From positions 1-39,904 of the forward strand of contig CAMWNK010000013.1 of the NCBI GenBank assembly GCA_947175555.1: a DNA stretch of 39,904 bases. The letters are read 5' to 3'. The notes below the pieces were generated by a model. It was given only the letters and a program-made list of their open reading frames with translations, did not search any database and had not been told where the DNA came from. Origin of the DNA: an uncultured Clostridia bacterium. GTDB taxonomy: Bacteria > Bacillota > Clostridia > Christensenellales > UBA3700. The translations under genes were made by a program, and so were the position numbers. Positions 8,436-17,304 of this stretch are shown piece by piece (the stretch's first letter is position 1; every line of letters starts with the position of its first letter).

Positions 8436-9114
8436 ACTTCTTCTTAATATCAATCGGCACCTGTATAGACATGCCCCCGGGAGTCAATAAGAACATATTG
8501 GGACCTATCCTCTGCTGGCTGCCGCAAAGCGCATATATCGCACCGCTCAAAAAGTCGAGGATACGCTGAGCGTTCTTATCGGGCATTCTCGAAAGGTCGA
8601 CTATTATCGCCTGCCTTCTGCGCAGATTGTCTATAATAACTCTCACGTCGTGGTGCGAGCGCGGATACGTAATAATTATATTTGAGCCGTCGCTACCCGT
8701 AATCATTTCGTCCTCTTTACGCCTAAACATGGATAAAAAGCCGTTCCTTCTCTTCTTACCGTCGCCGTATTCGCCGTCTTGAGCATATTCGTCGTCCTCG
8801 CCGTAAGGCATTACGCCCTGCTGAGGCGCGACAACGGGCTGCTGAGCATAATAAGTCGGATAGTATGCGGGCGCAGGATATACGGGTACGGCAGGCGCGA
8901 CAAAGCTCGGCGGCTGAGGCGGATAGTAGCCCATATTGGCAGCAGGCTGCTGATATCCGACAGGCGGCGCAGGCTGATGCCCCGCATCGCCGTAATCGGC
9001 AGGCATCCTGCCTGCGTCAATTCTGCCGTCGGCGCCGTACGGAGGACGAGACATCCTACTGCCGTCGTCATTGAAATGCTCTCTGTTATAATCGTCGTAA
9101 CTGCGTCTATCCAT
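8428..9114 (-). CDS. sepF: SepF division protein with a long Pro/Tyr-rich extension
   Basis: A 228-residue SepF, the FtsZ-binding ring-shaping protein of Gram-positive bacteria. The C-terminal 85 residues are the SepF core: PRSHHDVRVIIDNLRRRQAI, VDLSRMPDKNAQRILDFLSGAIYAL, IGPNMFLLTPGGMSI. Ordinary SepF proteins are about 150 residues and begin with a membrane-binding amphipathic helix. Here about 120 residues of low-complexity Pro/Tyr/Gln/Ala/Asp sequence come first, and the helix-like KRRNGFLSMFRRKE lies internally near residues 121-134. It overlaps the yggS stop by one base (TAATG), so it is translationally coupled. Likely expressed with yggS, lspA and rluD. Confidence 0.92.
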   Translation of the reverse strand: MDRRSYDDYNREHFNDDGSRMSRPPYGADGRIDAGRMPADYGDAGHQPAPPVGYQQPAANMGYYPPQPPSFVAPAVPVYPAPAYYPTYYAQQPVVAPQQGVMPYGEDDEYAQDGEYGDGKKRRNGFLSMFRRKEDEMITGSDGSNIIITYPRSHHDVRVIIDNLRRRQAIIVDLSRMPDKNAQRILDFLSGAIYALCGSQQRIGPNMFLLTPGGMSIQVPIDIKKKYD

Positions 9115-9824
9115 TATTGCTTCACCGTATAATCCCTTTCTCCGAATATCGTCCGTCCCAATCTCACCATGTTAGAGCCGCCGTATTGCACAGCAATCTG
9201 ATAGTCGTCTGACATGCCGCACGAGAGAATTCCGATATTGGAATTGCGGGCTCTCAAATCATTATAAACATCATAAAATCGCTTGTATAAGTCGATTAAG
9301 TCGCTTTTATCAATACCTTTAGGCATGACGCTCATCAATCCCTTTACGCGTATATTGGGATAGGCATCCATAGATAGAGCAAAGGCAATCACATCGCTCA
9401 TCTCCACGCCGCCCTTGCTGAGCTCCGAGCCGACGTTGACTTCTATCAGGCAATCGGCAACTATCCCGCGCTTAGACGCCTGCTTATCAATCTCTTTAGC
9501 AAGCTCGTCTCTGTCTAAAGAATGAATCAAATCTACCTTATCTATCACATACTTTACTTTATTGGTCTGCAATCTACCGATAAAGTGGCGCGTAACATTG
9601 AGATCGGGATTGTAATTGCTAAGCATCTCCTGCACCCTGTTATCGCCTATATGCTTCAACAAGCCTCTGCTTACAGTCGCATCTATTATCTCTTTAGGCT
9701 GAGTCTTAACCGCGCCGACAAGAGCAATCTCCTCTCCCTCTCTGCCTGCGGCAGAAAGCGCGTCTCCTATTGCTACTAAGCAATCGGACATATTCTTTTC
9801 TATTTCAACAAGCGTCAGACTCAT
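9114..9824 (-). CDS. yggS: YggS/PLPBP, pyridoxal phosphate homeostasis protein
   Basis: A 236-residue PLP-binding TIM-barrel protein (PLPBP family) involved in vitamin B6 and amino-acid homeostasis; no enzyme activity is known for the family. The PLP lysine is K40 in LVGAVKTQP. Other conserved blocks are GDNRVQEM, HFIGRLQTNKVKYVI, LIEVNVGSE.SKGG, GLMSVMP, LSCGMSDDYQIAVQYG and VRLGRTIFGERDY. The start is ATG 9824 (MSLTLVEI). No Shine-Dalgarno sequence precedes it, and the upstream promoter fits leaderless transcription. First gene of the yggS-sepF-lspA-rluD operon, a layout shared with many Gram-positive division clusters. Confidence 0.94.
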   Translation of the reverse strand: MSLTLVEIEKNMSDCLVAIGDALSAAGREGEEIALVGAVKTQPKEIIDATVSRGLLKHIGDNRVQEMLSNYNPDLNVTRHFIGRLQTNKVKYVIDKVDLIHSLDRDELAKEIDKQASKRGIVADCLIEVNVGSELSKGGVEMSDVIAFALSMDAYPNIRVKGLMSVMPKGIDKSDLIDLYKRFYDVYNDLRARNSNIGILSCGMSDDYQIAVQYGGSNMVRLGRTIFGERDYTVKQ

Positions 9825-9830
9825 ATATAA

Positions 9831-9859
9831 AATATAACATATACGCAAAATAAAGTAAA
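9831..9859 (-). promoter_or_regulatory. yggS operon promoter, predicted leaderless
   Basis: On the minus strand, TTTACT (9859-9854), 17-base spacer, TATATT (9836-9831), then only six bases before the yggS ATG at 9824. Transcription would be expected to begin at or next to the A of the start codon. Confidence 0.55.
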
Positions 9860-9998
9860 TAATTACGCGCTAAGTATTGATTGATAATAATATTATCGGC
9901 AACTAATTTTATCGCCTGCAATCGCATTGACATACGCCCGAAATATCGGTATCTAAAGCTGACTGCCCCTTTACATACACGACTTGCAAGCGGTAAGA

Positions 9999-10031
9999 AA
10001 TAATAAAAGCGACTTAAATCAAGTCGCTTTT
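9999..10031 (-). terminator. Terminator after the SSB-like gene
   Basis: Perfect 11-base stem AAAAGCGACTT (10005-10015) / AAGTCGCTTTT (10021-10031) with a 5-base loop. On the minus strand it ends in a TTTTATTATT-like tail, which suits termination of the gene ending at 10083. Confidence 0.85.
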
Positions 10032-10082
10032 ATATAACAATAGTTTATATTTGCCTAAAATTGTTCTTAATTATGCGGTTTT

Positions 10083-10748
10083 TTATAATAATTTAGAAAA
10101 ACTGCTTATATCGAACTCGGGATCTTCCAACTTCTTGCCGCTAATCATCTTGGACACGGACACCTCGTAGGCAACCCTCTCTTCACTGACGTTTTCACTG
10201 ATTGTCTTAGTGTATATTCTGCTCTGCACTCTGCCCACTACAAGCAGCCTTTCGCCTACGGGCAAGTCCTTTGCGTATCTTGCGTTACGTCCCCATACTA
10301 TGCAAGGGATATAATCGGACTTATTGTATGCTCTGTTGACGGCAAGCAATATGTCGCATATCTCTCTGTTGAAAGGCGTCGTACGGTATACGGGCGGCTT
10401 GCATATGAATCCGACAATCTCGAGATTATTGGGATTGCAGTCCTCTTCCAAAGGCTCTACGTATCTGACAAAGCCCGTCAGAAGCAACTTGGACCTATCG
10501 CCCTCTATCTTGTTGTAACTTCTGAACTGACCTACTACGTGTACCTTCTCGCCTACCTTGACGTTGTACTGCTCAATCAGTCTTTCGGATATGGTAATGG
10601 GTATGATATCCGTCTGCTGAGACAGGCGCGGTACGGACAGCTTGGTCTCGTAGAAACCTTCGCCGAATACGTCATGAGAGAATACCGGCTCTTCTATTAC
10701 CGTGCCGGTGAGCTCCAGTCTATTATTGTTCATCTGTTCGTAAATCAT
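10083..10748 (-). CDS. Tandem OB-fold single-stranded DNA-binding-like protein
   Basis: A 221-residue protein with two OB-fold-like halves. The first (residues 8-100) contains LELTGTVIEEPVFSHDVFGE and KVHVVGQFRSYNKIEG. The second (108-205) contains LEIVGFICKPPVYRTTPFNRE, IPCIVWGRNARYAKDLPVGE and VVGRVQSRIYTK. The IVWGRNARYA pattern is typical of SSB/PriB-like domains. Proteins of this two-domain type are common in Clostridia alongside a normal SSB; their exact role is not established. ATG 10748 follows AGGAGG at 5-base spacing. It stands alone between a terminator and pdaB. Confidence 0.85.
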   Translation of the reverse strand: MIYEQMNNNRLELTGTVIEEPVFSHDVFGEGFYETKLSVPRLSQQTDIIPITISERLIEQYNVKVGEKVHVVGQFRSYNKIEGDRSKLLLTGFVRYVEPLEEDCNPNNLEIVGFICKPPVYRTTPFNREICDILLAVNRAYNKSDYIPCIVWGRNARYAKDLPVGERLLVVGRVQSRIYTKTISENVSEERVAYEVSVSKMISGKKLEDPEFDISSFSKLL

Positions 10749-10826
10749 TATAACCTCCTAATTTACGTATATTATTAGCACCTTAAAGGCACTGTTACAG
10801 TATTTCTTTTTATATTATAACATACT

Positions 10827-11591
10827 TTACGCATTTTTGCGCTGAATTCCGTTATTATCTATGTAATAATTTTCCGACATTATCAGCTCGCTCAGTCCTA
10901 CGGCGGTATAACCCTCGCTCTTCAGATAGGCAAGCACCAGCGGAAGAGCCTCCAGTATATTGTCGGAATTGTTGTGGAACAGTATTATGCTCCCGGGCTT
11001 CAATCCCTTTTTCACTCTCGACATTATCTCCTGCGCTCCGAGCCCTTTCCAATCCAGCGAGTCTATAGTCCACTGCACCGCCTGCATACCGCAATTCTCG
11101 GTTTCGCTTATAAGCGTAGAGTTATATTCTCCGAAGGGCGGTCTGAAATACTTAGGCTTACTGCCAGTAAGCTCTTCCACCTTGCCGCTGACGTAATCCA
11201 GCTCGGATACTATCTCTCCCTTGGACAGCTTAGACATATGCAAGTGATTTTTGCTATGATTGCCTATTTCGCAGCCGCTTTCGGCAATTTTTGTAACCAT
11301 CTCGGGATACTCGTCTATCCAAAAGCCCACAAGAAAGAACGTGCCTTTCACTTCGTACTTTGCAAGCGCGTCTATAATGCCTTGCGTCTTATCCGCGCCC
11401 CAAGCCGCGTCGAAGGTCAGAGCCACCTTTTTCTCCTCGCAATCCACTCCGTATACGGGCAATTTGCGCGCGGACTGATTGAGATATACATCCGACACAC
11501 TATTAAAACTCATGCCTATGCAGCACACAACCATCATCATGATTACTAACGCCGCGGCAATCAGACTCTTGCGCTTTACTGTCAGAAACAT
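10827..11591 (-). CDS. pdaB: Polysaccharide deacetylase, PdaB-like
   Basis: A 254-residue NodB-homology (CE4) deacetylase with an N-terminal membrane anchor (residues 6-28), acting on cell-wall or cortex polysaccharide outside the membrane. Metal and catalytic motifs: TFDAAWG (Asp), HSKNHLHM (the two metal-binding His), RPPFGEYN, DSLDWKG and the final ILFHNNS (His). TFDAAWG and the overall length fit the sporulation PdaB/YlxY branch. In spore formers PdaB helps maintain the cortex; whether this organism sporulates cannot be decided from one window. No second sugar-binding domain. Confidence 0.9.
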   Translation of the reverse strand: MFLTVKRKSLIAAALVIMMMVVCCIGMSFNSVSDVYLNQSARKLPVYGVDCEEKKVALTFDAAWGADKTQGIIDALAKYEVKGTFFLVGFWIDEYPEMVTKIAESGCEIGNHSKNHLHMSKLSKGEIVSELDYVSGKVEELTGSKPKYFRPPFGEYNSTLISETENCGMQAVQWTIDSLDWKGLGAQEIMSRVKKGLKPGSIILFHNNSDNILEALPLVLAYLKSEGYTAVGLSELIMSENYYIDNNGIQRKNA

Positions 11592-11776
11592 CCTTATTGC
11601 ACCTCCACTATACCACTATAAACAACGCATAATATCGCATATTTGCAACAATTTCCGCGAATTTTGCCGTCGAAACAGGCGGATTGCGTCTTATTGATTT
11701 TATCCGCCCGCTAATATCTATGACGACGAATAGGCATTTATTACTTAATACAACAAGTTTAGACAATCCAAGCGTG

Positions 11777-11806
11777 TTGACATATATAAAGGCGATGTAG
11801 TATAAT
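11777..11806 (+). promoter_or_regulatory. SRP RNA promoter
   Basis: Consensus -35 TTGACA (11777-11782), 18-base spacer, consensus -10 TATAAT (11801-11806). The start would fall near 11813, where the 5' strand of the closing stem of the SRP RNA begins. A perfect housekeeping promoter suits a highly expressed stable RNA. Confidence 0.88.
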
Positions 11807-11812
11807 CTAATA

Positions 11813-12086
11813 GCTGTGCTAGATGGGGAGCTAGCGGTGCCCTGTTACCTGCAATCCGCTACAGCAGGATCGAATGCTATTTTAGGCTTTATCTATGGAA
11901 GGTCCGCCTTCGATAAGCGATGTTGATGTCAAGGTCTTGTGCAATTGCACGCTGTGAACCATGTCAGGGCTTGACCGCAGCAGCATTAAGCAGAATGTAC
12001 AATGTGCCACGAGGTAGCTTTGAAGGAGTTGGCTGTCGTTGTACCGCTTCGGTAGATACTGTCGACAATAGATGCACAGCATTTTT
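11813..12086 (+). ncRNA. ffs: Signal recognition particle RNA, large Bacillus type
   Basis: About 270 bases that match the long SRP RNA of Gram-positive bacteria with both Alu and S domains. The Alu part has GGGGAG, GCGGTGCCCTG and ACCTGCAATCCGCT. The S part has GTGTTGA-like TGTTGATGTC, GTGAACCATGTCAGG and AGCAGCATTAAG. The ends pair as GCTGTGC (11813-11819) with GCACAGC (12074-12080), followed by a T run that serves as terminator. In helix 8 the usual GGAA apical loop is replaced: between GTCAGG (11963-11968) and AGCAGC (11979-11984) is GCTTGACCGC, giving a UGAC loop of the URRC class. The downstream neighbour is a NYN protein. Confidence 0.95.
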
Positions 12087-12112
12087 TATTATCAAGACAC
12101 TTGGAGAAATAT

Positions 12113-12952
12113 ATGAATCAAGACAAAAGGATCGCGCTTTTAATCGACGCGGAGAATATCACTCGCAATTACTGCGACATCATATTCAGCGAGCTTACCC
12201 GTTACGGCACGGTAACATACAGACGTATATACGGCGACTTTGTAAAAAATAACAATATCAATTGGCACGAAAAGGACTTTTCCAACTACTCTCTCACGCC
12301 CGTTCAGCAGTTCAGCTATACCAGCGGTAAGAACAGCTCCGACATCACGCTCGTAATAGACGCAATGGATATACTCTACTCGGGCAAGATAGATATGTTC
12401 TGTATCGTATCGTCCGACAGCGATTATACAAAGCTCGTAAGCAGACTGCGCGAGTCGGGACTGCCCGTGATAGGCATGGGAGAGGCAAAGACGCCTATAT
12501 CCTTGCGCAACGCATGTGAAAAATTTGTTTTACTCGACAAGATATATAAAAGCAGCAGCAAGAGCGCGGACAAGCCTTCCGCCGATAAGAAGACCGTAAA
12601 GCAACCCAAACAAAAGCAGCTGTCCAAGGCAACCCCCAAGTCCGCAGCTATCGACGCCAATATCGAAAAAACCGCCGCGGATAAGAATATGGATGAGGAA
12701 CATATATTGCCTATATCCAAAATCGTCAGCGCAATAGCCGACGAGATACTCCCCGACTTGGAGTCCGAAAACGGTTGGGCAAATCTTGCGGACGTGGGCA
12801 ACAGACTGTCTAAGTTATATACCGACTTCGACGCAAGAAATTACGGATATCAGAAATTAAGTCAGCTTATCAAAGCGCAAAGCTGCTTCGAGATAGATAC
12901 TCCCGCCAGCGAAAAGCACTCTACAACATCTTTTATACGAAAAAAGCAATAG
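12113..12952 (+). CDS. NYN ribonuclease-like domain with C-terminal OST-HTH domain
   Basis: A 279-residue protein. Residues 5-145 form a NYN (PIN-like) domain of the LabA/Limkain-b1 group: LIDAENI, DITLVIDAMDIL and SSDSDYTKLVSRLRESG carry the acidic residues expected for a metal-dependent RNase fold, then RNACEKFVLLD. A Lys/Ala/Gln-rich linker follows (about 150-200). Residues 203-270 look like an OST-HTH/LOTUS RNA-binding domain (GWANLADVGNRLSKLYTDFDARNYGYQKLSQLI). Start ATG 12113 has TTGGAG six bases upstream; the frame's TTG at 12101 is that ribosome-binding site. Likely RNA processing or decay; target unknown. Confidence 0.88.
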   Translation: MNQDKRIALLIDAENITRNYCDIIFSELTRYGTVTYRRIYGDFVKNNNINWHEKDFSNYSLTPVQQFSYTSGKNSSDITLVIDAMDILYSGKIDMFCIVSSDSDYTKLVSRLRESGLPVIGMGEAKTPISLRNACEKFVLLDKIYKSSSKSADKPSADKKTVKQPKQKQLSKATPKSAAIDANIEKTAADKNMDEEHILPISKIVSAIADEILPDLESENGWANLADVGNRLSKLYTDFDARNYGYQKLSQLIKAQSCFEIDTPASEKHSTTSFIRKKQ

Positions 12953-12958
12953 ATACTA

Positions 12959-13990
12959 TCACGCCTTGGCAGTATAATAGCAAAATCCGTTGTAATTAAA
13001 CAGTCCCATTATCGCATAATAGCGCAAGTCGCTGATTAGATTGGGCGAGTTTTGCCCCGTAGCAAGCGATATGAGCGCCTGCGCGTCTATTTGAATATCT
13101 GTTATCATCTTAGTTACAACAAGCGAGGTATCACCTATTACGCTTGAGATGAACCTGCTTGCGTATTCGCCGTACTGCTTGGCATACCCTGCAATATTTT
13201 CTCTAATCGAAAACTCGGATACATACGGCTGCTTAGTCTCGGACATTGCGTCGCCTATATAATCCAAAAATATCTGCGCATAATCGGAATACTGTTTGAT
13301 TTGCTCTTGCACCGAACTATCGAAAGCGGAGAACTCGATATCGGAAAGCGCAACTTTATCTATATACACCTTTTTGCCCTCAACAGAGCTTATTATGTCG
13401 GACTTGCTCGTAGCGATATCGAGATATATCCTGTATACCCCCTCGCTGTATTGCGCAAAGCCGCCCAATCCCGAGCTCCTTAGCTCCTCGGCGTCCGACT
13501 TAACCGATTCGTAATCCGAGCCTGCAAGAAGATAAGATACGTAATATTGCGCCTTATTGTTGCTGCCGACTATAGCCGACTTAAACGCGCCTATCACCTG
13601 TCCCGACGTCATTATATCGGTGGCAAGAACCGTCGAAAGACATGATATAGTGATGCAAAGCAAAACTATTACGGCTATCCGTATCTTGCCCATAGGCTTT
13701 CTTTTGACTCTCGTCTTATCCGACTTGACGCGCTTTTTAGGTTGCGGCTCGGGATAATATTCGTAGTCTGCCTTTCTTATATCGTCCTTGACGTCCTCTT
13801 GCGCGCCGACGATAATGGGCTGAGAATAGATTATCTCGGGCGGATTGCCGCCGATATCTCTCTCCGTCCTATAATATTGATAATACGTATTATTATAATT
13901 AATATTGGACAAGCCTGTATCTTTGTTTTTATCATAGTTTTTAACATAAAAAGACGAGTAATCCATAGTATAAGTTATACTCTCGGGCAT
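12959..13990 (-). CDS. Single-pass membrane protein with SPOR-like external domain
   Basis: A 343-residue protein I cannot assign to a named gene. Residues 1-100 are cytoplasmic, rich in Tyr, Asn and Lys, ending in a basic stretch (PKKRVKSDKTRVKRKPMGK). A single membrane span follows (IRIAVIVLLCITISCLSTVLA). Outside is a region near 145-205 (QYYVSYLLAGSDYESVKSDAEELRSSG...GVYRIYLDI) that resembles a SPOR-type peptidoglycan-binding fold, then helical sequence. ATG 13990 comes straight after the T run of the upstream terminator; ATG 13963 (MDYSSFYVKN) is an alternative start. Possible role in division or cell-envelope control by analogy only. Confidence 0.75.
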   Translation of the reverse strand: MPESITYTMDYSSFYVKNYDKNKDTGLSNINYNNTYYQYYRTERDIGGNPPEIIYSQPIIVGAQEDVKDDIRKADYEYYPEPQPKKRVKSDKTRVKRKPMGKIRIAVIVLLCITISCLSTVLATDIMTSGQVIGAFKSAIVGSNNKAQYYVSYLLAGSDYESVKSDAEELRSSGLGGFAQYSEGVYRIYLDIATSKSDIISSVEGKKVYIDKVALSDIEFSAFDSSVQEQIKQYSDYAQIFLDYIGDAMSETKQPYVSEFSIRENIAGYAKQYGEYASRFISSVIGDTSLVVTKMITDIQIDAQALISLATGQNSPNLISDLRYYAIMGLFNYNGFCYYTAKA

Positions 13991-14026
13991 AAAAAAATTA
14001 CTTCCGAGCTAATGCGAAAGCAATTT
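13991..14026 (-). terminator. Terminator after the dCMP deaminase gene
   Basis: On the minus strand, AAATTGCTTTC (14026-14016) pairs with GGAAGTAATTT (14005-13995) with two G-T wobbles, followed by a run of T (13997-13991). The run ends directly at the next gene's ATG (13990), so that gene probably depends on read-through or its own promoter. Confidence 0.65.
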
Positions 14027-14051
14027 TTTATATTATTATTCATCCTATTAA

Positions 14052-14504
14052 TTATAAATCGTTGAAATTGACTACCTCAACTCCCGCTTCGGCAAACAAC
14101 TTAATACTGAACTCGTCGGGATAGCCGTGCTTATATACCACTCTACTTATCCCCGCATTGATAATCATCTTAGCACAGATAGTGCATGGCTGATGCGTGC
14201 AGTATAAGGTCGCGCCGTTGACCGATACGCCTATCTTCGCAGCTTGAATAATAGCGTTTTGCTCGGCGTGGACGGCATAACATATCTCATGACGAGTACC
14301 CGAGGGGATATTCATCTTGACGCGTATACATTCGCCCTTCTCCACACAGCTCATTACTCCGCTGCTCGCGCCGTTATACCCGGTAGTGAGTATGCGCTTA
14401 TCCTTGGTAATCACCGCGCCTACGTGCCTATCTTCCTTATAGCAACTCGACCAATCGGCGACTTCTTCCGCCATACGCATAAATCTCTCATCCCATTTAT
14501 CCAT
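14052..14504 (-). CDS. comEB: dCMP deaminase (ComEB-like)
   Basis: A 150-residue zinc deaminase that converts dCMP to dUMP for thymidylate synthesis. Zinc and catalytic motifs are HAEQNAI (His ligand and catalytic Glu) and CTHQPCTICAKMI (two Cys ligands). RHVGAVITKDKRILTTGYNG is the conserved first strand region, and NGASSGVMSC contains the nucleotide-binding residues. The start is ATG 14504 (MDKWDERF), preceded by GAAGGAG at 9 bases; the frame extends upstream to 14549 without a better signal. Confidence 0.94.
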   Translation of the reverse strand: MDKWDERFMRMAEEVADWSSCYKEDRHVGAVITKDKRILTTGYNGASSGVMSCVEKGECIRVKMNIPSGTRHEICYAVHAEQNAIIQAAKIGVSVNGATLYCTHQPCTICAKMIINAGISRVVYKHGYPDEFSIKLFAEAGVEVVNFNDL

Positions 14505-14643
14505 TACGACAGACTCCTTCTTATTGTATTGATAGATTAATTGTACCACATGCAGCCTATTAAATTCAAGCTATCTCTCCCATAAGCATCGCTTATCGGG
14601 CGCGCCGAGTAAGTAAAATATATTAAAACTTTACGCAATCTTG

Positions 14644-14672
14644 TTTACAAGCCATATCAGTAATGTTATAAT
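14644..14672 (+). promoter_or_regulatory. groESL promoter
   Basis: TTTACA (14644-14649), 17-base spacer, TATAAT (14667-14672). The CIRCE-like operator begins 3 bases after the -10 box, so a bound repressor would cover the start site. Confidence 0.8.
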
Positions 14673-14675
14673 AAA

Positions 14676-14702
14676 TTAGCAGTCAACCATACAGACTGCT
14701 AA
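14676..14702 (+). promoter_or_regulatory. Variant CIRCE operator for HrcA
   Basis: TTAGCAGTC-N9-GACTGCTAA (arms 14676-14684 and 14694-14702). The classical CIRCE element is TTAGCACTC-N9-GAGTGCTAA. Arm length, spacing and position at the groESL start site all agree, with one symmetric change in each arm (C to G, and G to C). HrcA is therefore the expected repressor. hrcA itself is not in the window. Confidence 0.9.
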
Positions 14703-14734
14703 TTTTTGAAAAATAATATTTGGAGGTCTTAGAA

Positions 14735-16665
<1,931 letters not shown>

Positions 16666-16680
16666 TTATTATAAAAATAA

Positions 16681-16751
16681 CCGCCAGACGCAACACTTGA
16701 CTAACAAATATTGTTAATAACCCAAATTAAGAGTTCGTCAAGTGTTGGCGG
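16681..16751. repeat. Long imperfect inverted repeat after groEL
   Basis: The left part (16681-16701) carries CCGCCA and ACACTTGAC separated by a small bulge; the right part GTCAAGTGT-TGGCGG (16737-16751) is their reverse complement. About 15 paired bases enclose some 35 AT-rich bases. Just downstream of the groEL stop, it could be the first operon-end hairpin or an mRNA-stabilising structure. No T tract follows. Confidence 0.7.
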
Positions 16752-16765
16752 TTACTCTAAAAGAC

Positions 16766-16799
16766 AACCGCACATTATAAGTGCGGTTTTCTCTCTTTT
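16766..16799 (+). terminator. groESL terminator, first member of a repeated unit
   Basis: Stem AACCGCAC (16766-16773) / GTGCGGTT (16781-16788) around the loop ATTATAA, then TTCTCTCTTTTA. It is the best rho-independent terminator for groESL. The same loop and tail recur at 17033-17070 with a different stem. Confidence 0.75.
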
Positions 16800-16855
16800 A
16801 TGCGCCTGTATCTATAATAAGCAGTAAATAAATCAAGGCGCATAAAATTCACGCT
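16774..16855. repeat. Repeat unit A, copy 1 (loop, tail and inverted repeat)
   Basis: Constant parts shared with 17045-17124 are the loop ATTATAA, the tail CTCTTTTATGCGC, an inverted repeat TTATGCGCC (16798-16806) / GGCGCATAA (16837-16845), and ATTCACGCTTTC. The stem around the loop differs between copies but stays paired. Confidence 0.7.
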
Positions 16856-16871
16856 TTCCAATATAAAATAC

Positions 16872-16950
16872 TTCGCTCGCACCGCTCGTATTTTTCAAGG
16901 ATCAGCTTGCAAAAAGTGTGATTTTTACAAGCTGATCCTGCGGAGCATTA
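16872..16950. repeat. 79-bp repeat, copy 1
   Basis: This 79-bp block recurs at 17305-17383 with 4 differences. It starts TTCGCTCGCACCGCTCG, contains an 11-base stem GGATCAGCTTG / CAAGCTGATCC extended by AAAAA/TTTTT, and ends CCTGCGGAGCATTA. Confidence 0.9.
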
Positions 16951-17032
16951 ATATACCTGCCGAATGCGATTATCGGCAACGTGTGTAAACTAAAACACAA
17001 ATATAAATCCTGCCTCTAATCGGCACGCGGAT

Positions 17033-17070
17033 GGGAAACCGTCCATTATAAGGACAGTTTCCCCTCTTTT
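17033..17070 (+). terminator. Terminator-like hairpin of repeat unit A, copy 2
   Basis: Stem GGGAAACcGTCC (17033-17044) / GGACaGTTTCCC (17052-17063), loop ATTATAA (17045-17051), then CTCTTTTA. Same loop and tail as 16766-16799, different stem sequence. Confidence 0.65.
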
Positions 17071-17124
17071 ATGCGCACAGCTAACATATAAGCAAAATTA
17101 ATTTTTGCGCATAATATTCACCCT
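17045..17124. repeat. Repeat unit A, copy 2
   Basis: Loop ATTATAA, CTCTTTTATGCGC, inverted repeat TTATGCGCA (17069-17077) / TGCGCATAA (17106-17114), then ATTCACCCTTTC. It is partner to 16774-16855. Confidence 0.7.
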
Positions 17125-17156
17125 TTCAGGTCGGTCGGCTCGTCCTGTTACTGCGC

Positions 17157-17180
17157 GAAGATATCTAAAGCGATATCTTC
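17157..17180. repeat. Perfect 9-bp hairpin
   Basis: GAAGATATC (17157-17165), loop TAAAGC, GATATCTTC (17172-17180). Part of the segment between repeat unit A copy 2 and the second 79-bp repeat. Confidence 0.8.
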
Positions 17181-17215
17181 TAAAGGCAGCCTTACGAACG
17201 CCCTCCCTCCCCAAA

Positions 17216-17276
17216 TACGACCAGTCGCGATACAAAAGCAACGATATGCTATCGTCTTACTTTCGTATCGGTCGTA
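17216..17276. repeat. Large imperfect hairpin
   Basis: TACGACC (17216-17222) pairs with GGTCGTA (17270-17276), GATAC (17229-17233) with GTATC (17265-17269), and ACGATA with TATCGT around a TGC loop (17247-17249). About 25 pairs are interrupted by bulges. Confidence 0.7.
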
Positions 17277-17304
17277 CTCTCATAGGTGTATTATTATAAT
17301 TTTT

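Noticed and set aside
14720..14734. Extended groES start at TTG 14720
   Set aside because: This TTG is part of the TTGGAGG ribosome-binding site for ATG 14735.
17105..17299. 64-residue Arg/Ser-rich plus-strand frame in the repeat island
   Set aside because: It begins with TTG inside an inverted repeat and runs through two large hairpins, so its composition follows from the structure rather than from a gene.
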